DNA of 11,274 nt, taken from Parafannyhessea sp902761955 (GTDB lineage: Bacteria > Actinomycetota > Coriobacteriia > Coriobacteriales > Atopobiaceae). The notes beneath the pieces are model-generated. The model was not told where the DNA came from. It worked only from the letters and a program-made list of their open reading frames with translations, and did not search any database. The stretch spans positions 1-11,274 of the forward strand of contig CACWMM010000049.1 of assembly GCA_902761955.1 (NCBI GenBank), written 5' to 3'. Every line of letters begins with the position of its first letter. The first letter of the stretch is position 1. Below are positions 7,639-11,274 of the stretch, one piece after another. The translations under genes and the position numbers were made by a program.

Positions 7639-7679
7639 GGCAGCCTCTCGGCCAGAGCAAGTCGGACCGAGAGGCTGCC
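7639..7679 (+). terminator. 13-bp perfect hairpin after the RloB-type gene
   Basis: GGCAGCCTCTCGG (7639-7651) pairs perfectly with CCGAGAGGCTGCC (7667-7679) across a 15-base loop, 26 bases after the stop. No U-run follows, only CCCCATTT, so it is either a weak intrinsic terminator or an RNA-stabilising structure. It also marks the right edge of the cassette. Confidence 0.55.
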
Positions 7680-7789
7680 CCCATTTACCGTCGGCGGGCG
7701 CAGGAGCTAGCAGACGACAATCTCTGGGAAGCGCAAACGTAGCAAAGCTGCGGACTTAGGGGAGAATCTCCTACGCCCAACGGCCGCGC

Positions 7790-7966
7790 CCACAGGCTTT
7801 GGGCAAAGATCTTCTCGACCTCCTCGGTCGCGAGCCTGTGGTAGCCGCCGTCCAGGAAGATCGTGGCCCTTGCCGCGGCGGGAACGTCGGGTGCGCCCTT
7901 GGCGTTGTCGGTCGTGGGGCCGCCACCGTACGTAAGCAGCACCTTGGGACAAAACCTTGCCTTAGG
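7790..7966 (-). pseudogene. Iron-containing alcohol dehydrogenase remnant (N- and C-terminal pieces fused)
   Basis: Read on the - strand, PKVLLTYGGG (7948-7919) is the nucleotide-binding motif near the N-terminus of iron-containing alcohol (butanol-type) dehydrogenases. A dozen residues later the frame gives VPAAARATIFLDGGYHRLAT and EEVEKIFAQSL, which is the C-terminus of the same family. About 300 residues of the middle, including the metal-binding His residues, are missing. The usual stop after QSL (TAG in the copy at 10795-10797) is TGG here (7792-7790), so the frame runs on into unrelated residues. The 3' segment is about 87% identical over some 116 bases to the second copy at 10778-10893, including 17 bases past the stop, so the two are paralogues. 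It is non-functional. Confidence 0.75.
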
Positions 7967-8026
7967 CCCATTGGTAGTTCCAAACGCTCCCAAGTCGACC
8001 ACGTGGGAGCGGCATGGGACCAGGCG

Positions 8027-8257
8027 TTATCCCACGAAGCCGATGCAGCCCGCGATGACCACGCTCACCACGCCGATGAGCGCAAGCGGGATGCAGTCAT
8101 CCACAAAGGACGGCAGCGCGCCCAAGCGGTAGTACAGCACGTAGCACACAAGGCTCACGACAAAGCCCACCACGGCGAGAAGAGCCACCAGCGTGGCTGC
8201 ACCCGCAGGCCCCATGATAGCAACGTCGCGCGGGGAGCCCGGGCGCCGCAGCGTCAC
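8027..8257 (-). CDS. Small two-helix membrane protein of unknown function
   Basis: The frame has two hydrophobic helices, TLVALLAVVGFVVSLVCYVL (about residues 22-41) and IPLALIGVVSVVIAGCIGFV (about 56-75), joined by a short loop with Arg and two Asp. A GTG start at 8257 lies 3 bases after the MFS stop, which suggests translational coupling; an ATG at 8215 (62 residues) is the alternative. Neither has a strong ribosome binding site. Third codon positions are GC-rich as in the real neighbours, so I take it as a gene. It could be an accessory subunit of the transporter or the remaining part of a longer protein cut by the adjacent dehydrogenase debris. I do not recognise a family. Confidence 0.5.
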   Translation of the reverse strand: MTLRRPGSPRDVAIMGPAGAATLVALLAVVGFVVSLVCYVLYYRLGALPSFVDDCIPLALIGVVSVVIAGCIGFVG

Positions 8258-8260
8258 GCC

Positions 8261-9502
8261 CTACGCGCGCTCGCGCAGCATCCTGGTGAAGGAGGTGTCA
8301 GAATGGCGCGCCCACAGCACATAGACCAGCACGCTCACCACGCAGGCAAGCGACACGATGGACCACATGGCGGAATACCCCAGGCCCGTGATGAGCGAGC
8401 CCGCGACGCCACCGCCCAGGCCATAGCCAATGTCGTAGCCGCACAGGAACGTGGAGTTGGCCGATCCGCGCGTCTGGTCCGTGGAGGTGTGGACGGCCAT
8501 GGACTGCAGGGACGGCTCGAGGCCGCCAAAGGCGTAGCCCGCGAGCATGGCAGAGATGATGTACGTCACGGTGTTGGGCACAAAGGCAAGCAGCAAGAAC
8601 GCGACGAGCATCGCCCCGTTGCACGTGTAGACAAAGGTCGCCTCGCCCTTCTCGTCCACAAGCTTGCCCAGCGTGACGCGCACAAGCAGCAGCATGGCGG
8701 ACATCACGAGGAAGTAGACCGAGCCCGAGGGCAGGCCGTTTTCGGACGCGAAGATTGCCACGAAGTTCTCCAGCGCGCCAAAGGTGAACATGAACACGAG
8801 CATGGTCACCGTCGCGGGCAGGGAATCCCGGTTGATGATCGTGCGCAGGTCAAGCTTCTTCTTGGGCACGTCGATCTTGGGCGCGTGGATGAACGAGAAG
8901 AGCACCAGGCCAACCGCCGCGATGATCGCCGCGGCCGCATAGAGCGCCTTGAAGCCGAGGCCCTCCATGAGCGAGAGGCCCAGCGCCGGCGCGATGGCGG
9001 AGGCAAGCGCCGTGGCCATGCCAAAGTAGCCCATGCCCTCCGCAAAGCGCGGGCGGCAGATGACGTCGGACGCGACGGTGGCCGTGGTCGAGTTAGAGAA
9101 CGAGAGGCCCACGCCGTGCATCATGCGGAACGCGATCGCCACGGACAGCGTGGGGACCATGATGTAGCCAAGCGGCGCCAGACCCATGAGCAGAAGCCCC
9201 GCCACCAGCGCGGCGCGGCGCACGCCGTTGTCGAGCCACCAGCCCACAAACGGACGGATGACCACGGCGATGAGCGAGAAGGCCGCGGCGCACATGCCCG
9301 CGACCGCCTCCGTGCCGCCAAGGCTCTGGATGTAGAACGGGAAGGTCGAGAGGCTCATGATGTGGTTGGTGAAGACGCACAGGTTCACCAGGATGATGAG
9401 CACGAGGTCGCGCGTCCAGAGCTTGGGCTGGGCGTGGGGCGAGCCCTTGGCCGCCGCATGCCCTCGCGCTGCCTGCTTTGCGTTCTGTACGGAATCCTGC
9501 AT
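8261..9502 (-). CDS. MFS transporter (12-helix permease)
   Basis: This is a 413-residue Major Facilitator Superfamily permease that should exchange a small solute or drug across the cytoplasmic membrane using an ion gradient. The ATG at 9502 follows AGGAGGG at 7 bases; the open frame extends upstream but is not coding-like. A hydrophilic N-terminal tail (about 30 residues) leads into TM1 (33-52). The MFS loop 2-3 signature is clear at RPFVGWWLDNGVRR (83-96). A polar central loop with PKIDVPKKKLDLR separates the two six-helix halves, and a second-half copy of the motif reads LGKLVDEKG. The substrate cannot be read from the sequence; drug-efflux-like members are closest in general appearance. 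A small membrane gene follows after 3 bases, and a long structured leader precedes it. Confidence 0.85.
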   Translation of the reverse strand: MQDSVQNAKQAARGHAAAKGSPHAQPKLWTRDLVLIILVNLCVFTNHIMSLSTFPFYIQSLGGTEAVAGMCAAAFSLIAVVIRPFVGWWLDNGVRRAALVAGLLLMGLAPLGYIMVPTLSVAIAFRMMHGVGLSFSNSTTATVASDVICRPRFAEGMGYFGMATALASAIAPALGLSLMEGLGFKALYAAAAIIAAVGLVLFSFIHAPKIDVPKKKLDLRTIINRDSLPATVTMLVFMFTFGALENFVAIFASENGLPSGSVYFLVMSAMLLLVRVTLGKLVDEKGEATFVYTCNGAMLVAFLLLAFVPNTVTYIISAMLAGYAFGGLEPSLQSMAVHTSTDQTRGSANSTFLCGYDIGYGLGGGVAGSLITGLGYSAMWSIVSLACVVSVLVYVLWARHSDTSFTRMLRERA

Positions 9503-9736
9503 GAAAAAATCCCTCCTAGACGATTCCATCCACCGTCCGGCAAGGGATTGCAGTCTTCTGGCGCTCGACCGGATCGCTCCGGACGGGACGCTCGACATGA
9601 AAGCAGCTGGCTTGCACGGCTCCCGTGCGACCGGGCGCGCTGGTCGGCACGCGTGGGCACCATGTGCACTGCTGGCGTCTCTGGCTGGGCGGCATAGATA
9701 TCAACTGGACTTACGCCGTTGGGCAGCTCATTGACG
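9503..9736 (-). promoter_or_regulatory. Long hairpin-rich leader of the MFS transporter mRNA
   Basis: From the putative start site to the MFS start codon there are about 234 untranslated bases with several perfect short hairpins. These are GCACGG/CCGTGC with a 3-base loop (9615-9629), GACC/GGTC around 9630-9646 and CCGGA/TCCGG with a 4-base loop (9569-9582). This is longer and more structured than needed for simple translation, so regulation in the leader is possible. I cannot match it to a known riboswitch class. No U-run terminator is visible next to these stems. Confidence 0.35.
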
Positions 9737-9742
9737 TGTGCA

Positions 9743-9748
9743 ATTATA
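9743..9748 (-). promoter_or_regulatory. Candidate -10 box for the MFS transporter
   Basis: A perfect TATAAT is read on the - strand at 9748-9743. No good -35 is found 16 to 18 bases upstream, so the promoter may be activator-dependent. A short inverted repeat GTAAG-N7-CTTAC (9783-9799) lies some 35 bases upstream of the box and could be a regulator site. Confidence 0.4.
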
Positions 9749-9818
9749 GACGAGCATCCGCGCAATGGCCGTGGGTCGAAATGTAAGAAAACAGCTTACC
9801 CACAGGAGCGGAGAAGGA

Positions 9819-9846
9819 CGAGGGGGCCCGCTCGCGAGCCCCCTCG
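9819..9846. terminator. GC-rich hairpin between divergent transcripts
   Basis: CGAGGGGGC (9819-9827) pairs with GCCCCCTCG (9838-9846). There is no adjacent T-run on either strand; the nearest, GATTTTG, is 10 bases on. With no gene ending here on either strand its role is unclear. It may insulate the divergent MFS and DUF2798 promoters. Confidence 0.35.
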
Positions 9847-9881
9847 CTACGTGTTGATTTTGTTCCACCCGCCGCGGATGG

Positions 9882-9890
9882 TGCTAAGGT
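9882..9890 (+). promoter_or_regulatory. Weak candidate extended -10 for the DUF2798 leader
   Basis: TGC-TAAGGT at 9882-9890 fits an extended -10 loosely, with TTGTTC at 9860-9865 as a poor -35 (19-base gap). It would start the structured leader near 9896. The weak match keeps confidence low. Confidence 0.25.
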
Positions 9891-9895
9891 AGCCC

Positions 9896-10011
9896 TTGCG
9901 TGTAGCGCAAAGCTGCTGCGACCAGGTGCCCCACAACGTCACCAGGAGCAGCGATACAGCGTAGTCAGCAAAGCGTGCGACGGCCCGGATTGGGCGGTCG
10001 CACGCTTTTTT
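9896..10011 (+). ncRNA. Structured leader RNA or small RNA upstream of the DUF2798 gene
   Basis: Three consecutive hairpins are visible. The first is TTGCG/CGCAA with a 5-base loop (9896-9910). The second is a long arm with outer GCTGCT/AGCAGC (9912-9917 with 9947-9952) and inner CCAGGTG/CACCAGG (9922-9928 with 9940-9946), apart from one A-A mismatch. The third is the terminator at 9971-10011. An RNA ending in a terminator about 44 bases before the next start codon is the layout of a riboswitch or attenuator, or of a free small RNA. I cannot assign a ligand or class. The open frame on the opposite strand (9847-10110) is considered a shadow of this structure. Confidence 0.45.
9971..10011 (+). 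terminator. Intrinsic terminator before the DUF2798 gene
   Basis: AAGCGTGCGAC (9971-9981) pairs with GTCGCACGCTT (9997-10007). An additional GCCC/GGGC (9983-9986 with 9992-9995) extends the stem past one G-G mismatch. The stem runs into six T residues (10006-10011), a textbook Rho-independent terminator on the + strand. There is no protein gene directly upstream on this strand, so it must end a short RNA or act as an attenuator. Confidence 0.75.
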
Positions 10012-10054
10012 GTGTGGCGCCGTCTCACGCGGCGCCGGAAGGGAGCCGGCAAGC

Positions 10055-10654
10055 ATGCCAAAGAACCGCATCCAGGGAGTCATCTTCGGAATCCTCATGT
10101 CCGTCACCATGGCCTACGGAATGGAGGTCTACAACGTCGCATGGAAGATGGGCATCCCCACCATGCCCGGTGGCTTCTCCAACATGACGAACGTGGTGTT
10201 CTGGGACGCGCTGCTCGAGGCAGCCTACATGTGGATCTTCGTGTTCCTGTTCTCCAACCTCTGGGGCACGCGCGGCGGAGCCGCCCTGGCCGAGAAGATC
10301 GTGGACCCCGAGCGCGACAGCGCCTTTGTGCAGGGCACCATCCGCTCGTGCTGCACCGTGCTCATCATGTGCCCCACGATGAGCCTCGTGGCATCGATCC
10401 TCTTCAACGTAATCCTCGCAGGCATGCCCGTGGCGCAGCTTCCCGCCATCTGGGTTGGGGCCCTCATCAAGAACTTCCCCATGGCGCTGCTGTGGAACCT
10501 GTTCGCCGCGGGACCCGTCTCTAGGCTCGCGTTCCGCAAGCCCTTCTCGCGCGTGGGCATGCACGACCAGGCGAGCGAACCCGTCATGGGCGCCGGTCTT
10601 GCAGATGGCTCCCGCCTCGATCCCGAGTACGTCGAGGCTGAGTCCAGGGACTAG
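10055..10654 (+). CDS. DUF2798-family membrane protein with two repeats
   Basis: This is a 199-residue protein starting at ATG 10055 with GGAAGGGAG (10037-10045) 9 bases ahead; the upstream frame to 10010 lies on the terminator. Four membrane helices are predicted by eye: about 5-25, 48-70, 98-122 and 131-153. They fall into two repeats, residues 3-82 (RIQGVIFGILMSVTMAYGM ... WIFVFLFSNLWG) and 95-165 (IRSCCTVLIMCPTMSLVASI ... LLWNLFAAGPVSRL). Each is a DUF2798 unit of two helices with an FxxAF/FxxNL-type second helix. The function of DUF2798 is not established. The C-terminal 35 residues are hydrophilic and acidic, probably cytoplasmic. Expression may be controlled by the structured leader upstream. 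Confidence 0.75.
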   Translation: MPKNRIQGVIFGILMSVTMAYGMEVYNVAWKMGIPTMPGGFSNMTNVVFWDALLEAAYMWIFVFLFSNLWGTRGGAALAEKIVDPERDSAFVQGTIRSCCTVLIMCPTMSLVASILFNVILAGMPVAQLPAIWVGALIKNFPMALLWNLFAAGPVSRLAFRKPFSRVGMHDQASEPVMGAGLADGSRLDPEYVEAESRD

Positions 10655-10794
10655 GCCCTCACCGGCTCGCCCTCTCGCGTCTCGCCGTCCTTCTGGCCGT
10701 GGGCATGGCCGTCACGCTCGCGGGGTGCGGGGGAGGCGGGCCGGCTGGCTCGCGCGGCATCCGACCCAGGCCCGCCCACGCCCAACGGCCGCGC
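10655..10794 (+). pseudogene. Remnant of a lipoprotein signal peptide
   Basis: In one + frame the bases 10665-10740 read HRLALSRLAVLLAVGMAVTL followed by AGCGGGG. That is a positively charged, hydrophobic stretch ending in a lipobox LAGC, with Cys codon 10726-10728, as in lipoprotein signal peptides. There is no start codon before the hydrophobic core and no ribosome binding site. After a few residues the frame runs into the antisense 3' end of the alcohol dehydrogenase. It looks like the 5' stub of a lost lipoprotein gene; chance similarity in GC-rich DNA is possible. Confidence 0.35.
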
Positions 10795-11274
10795 CTACAG
10801 GCTCTGGCGGAAGATCTTCTCGACCTCTTCGGTCGTGAGCTTGTGGTAGCCGCCGTCCAGGATAATCGTGGCCTTGACCGCGGCGGGGATGTTCTCCTTT
10901 GTGAGGCCGAGCTCGCTGGCGTGGCGCACGACGCCGATCTGGTCCATCCAGTCGCTCATGGCGGCGAGGCCGGCCTCGGCGAGCTGCTCGTCCGTCTTGC
11001 CGTCCGCGGGGACGTCGAACACGCTCCGATGGCCTGGCCCAGCATGTGGACCTCCCAGTCCATAGACTTGCCGCACGCGATGAGCGTGTTGAGCGCCCAC
11101 GTGCACACCCAGCTGATGTTGGAGCGGGCCTCGTAGTTGGTGGGGTCCTTCACGGCGATGCGGCTTGCGTGCACCAGGCTGCGCATGAGGCCCTCGGCGA
11201 TGTAGTCGCTCGTGTTGTCGTCGGTGCCCGAGAAGTACTGCTCCTGGATGTGGTTGAACGCGTCGAAGATGCCG
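10795..11274 (-). pseudogene. Iron-containing alcohol dehydrogenase, internal deletion, 5' end outside window
   Basis: On the - strand from the window edge the frame reads AFNHIQEQYFSGTDDNTSDY, then ALNTLIACGKSMDWEVHMLG and QAIGA. This is the all-helical C-terminal domain of iron-containing alcohol (butanol/YqhD-type) dehydrogenases, which reduce aldehydes with NAD(P)H. At about 11021-11028 the reading frame breaks, and the family sequence resumes in another frame as VFDVPADGKTDEQLAEAGLA, ending GGYHKLTTEEVEKIFRQSL and a TAG (10797-10795). Between QAIGA and VFDVP relatives carry roughly 35-40 residues, including a conserved ATHGM-type His that binds the metal. Those are gone, so this is an out-of-frame deletion and not a single-base slip. 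The gene should be inactive unless the assembly is wrong. Confidence 0.8.

Noticed and set aside
7799..9697. 632-residue + strand frame opposite the MFS gene
   Set aside because: It is a His/Arg/Gly/Asp-rich low-complexity translation with no family resemblance, antisense to a clear 12-helix permease and to the small membrane gene; a stop-free shadow of GC-rich DNA.
9847..10110. 87-residue - strand frame between MFS and DUF2798 genes
   Set aside because: It runs across the strong terminator and structured leader on the other strand and over the start of the DUF2798 gene, and has no good ribosome binding site.
7772..10893. The dehydrogenase 3' duplication as attachment sites of an integrated element
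   Set aside because: The copies differ at about 15 of 116 positions, no integrase or tRNA is beside them, and the enclosed genes look chromosomal, so recent site-specific integration is unlikely.
1..11274. CRISPR array, tRNA or rRNA genes
   Set aside because: No regularly spaced identical repeats, no cloverleaf-like sequence with a T-arm TTCGA core, and no rRNA-like stretch was seen on either strand.

Overview
The window looks like an accessory region of a high-GC Gram-positive genome, most consistent with a gut actinobacterium of the Coriobacteriia. This is inferred from GC-rich codon use, strong AAGGAGG-type ribosome binding sites and the kinds of proteins present; no rRNA or tRNA gene is here to test it. 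The left part (1 to about 7690) is a mosaic of mobile-element debris and putative defence genes. The right part (about 7770 to 11274) is more ordinary chromosome: an MFS transporter, a duplicated-DUF2798 membrane protein and two decayed copies of an iron-containing alcohol dehydrogenase.

Left part: positions 1-183 carry the C-terminal tail of an IS30-type transposase. It is followed by a gene-free stretch with repeated CTGCAC motifs that may be the insertion-sequence end. Next, on the + strand, are a Mrr-type restriction endonuclease with a modified-base-reader-like N-terminal region (708-1694) and a closely spaced unknown gene with two tandem copies of one domain (1701-2621). On the - strand lie two pieces of a phage DNA-packaging module in the usual terL-then-portal order. 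These are a C-terminal fragment of the large terminase (about 5372-5725) and an almost full-length portal gene (2718-4034) that ends early at a TAA where a Tyr codon would be expected.

An unrecognised 393-residue gene (4172-5353) sits on the opposite strand exactly between the two phage genes. The terminase is cut at its 5' side by a two-gene cassette with its own promoter: an AAA/ABC-type ATPase (5820-7010) and an RloB-family protein (7019-7612). Together they form an AbiL-like (RloA/RloB-like) abortive-infection system, closed by a 13-bp perfect hairpin. Defence or cargo genes are thus all on +, and the dead phage genes all on -.

Right part: 7790-7966 is a scrambled remnant of an iron alcohol dehydrogenase, with N-terminal and C-terminal motifs fused. 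The - strand transporter operon (9502 to 8027) has a long, hairpin-rich leader. A structured + strand leader ending in a textbook terminator precedes the DUF2798 gene (10055-10654). The window closes inside a second iron alcohol dehydrogenase copy (10795-11274) that has an out-of-frame internal deletion. Their 3' ends are about 87% identical by eye.

The most interesting content is the nesting of at least one known-type defence system and two unrecognised genes inside and beside a decayed phage packaging module.
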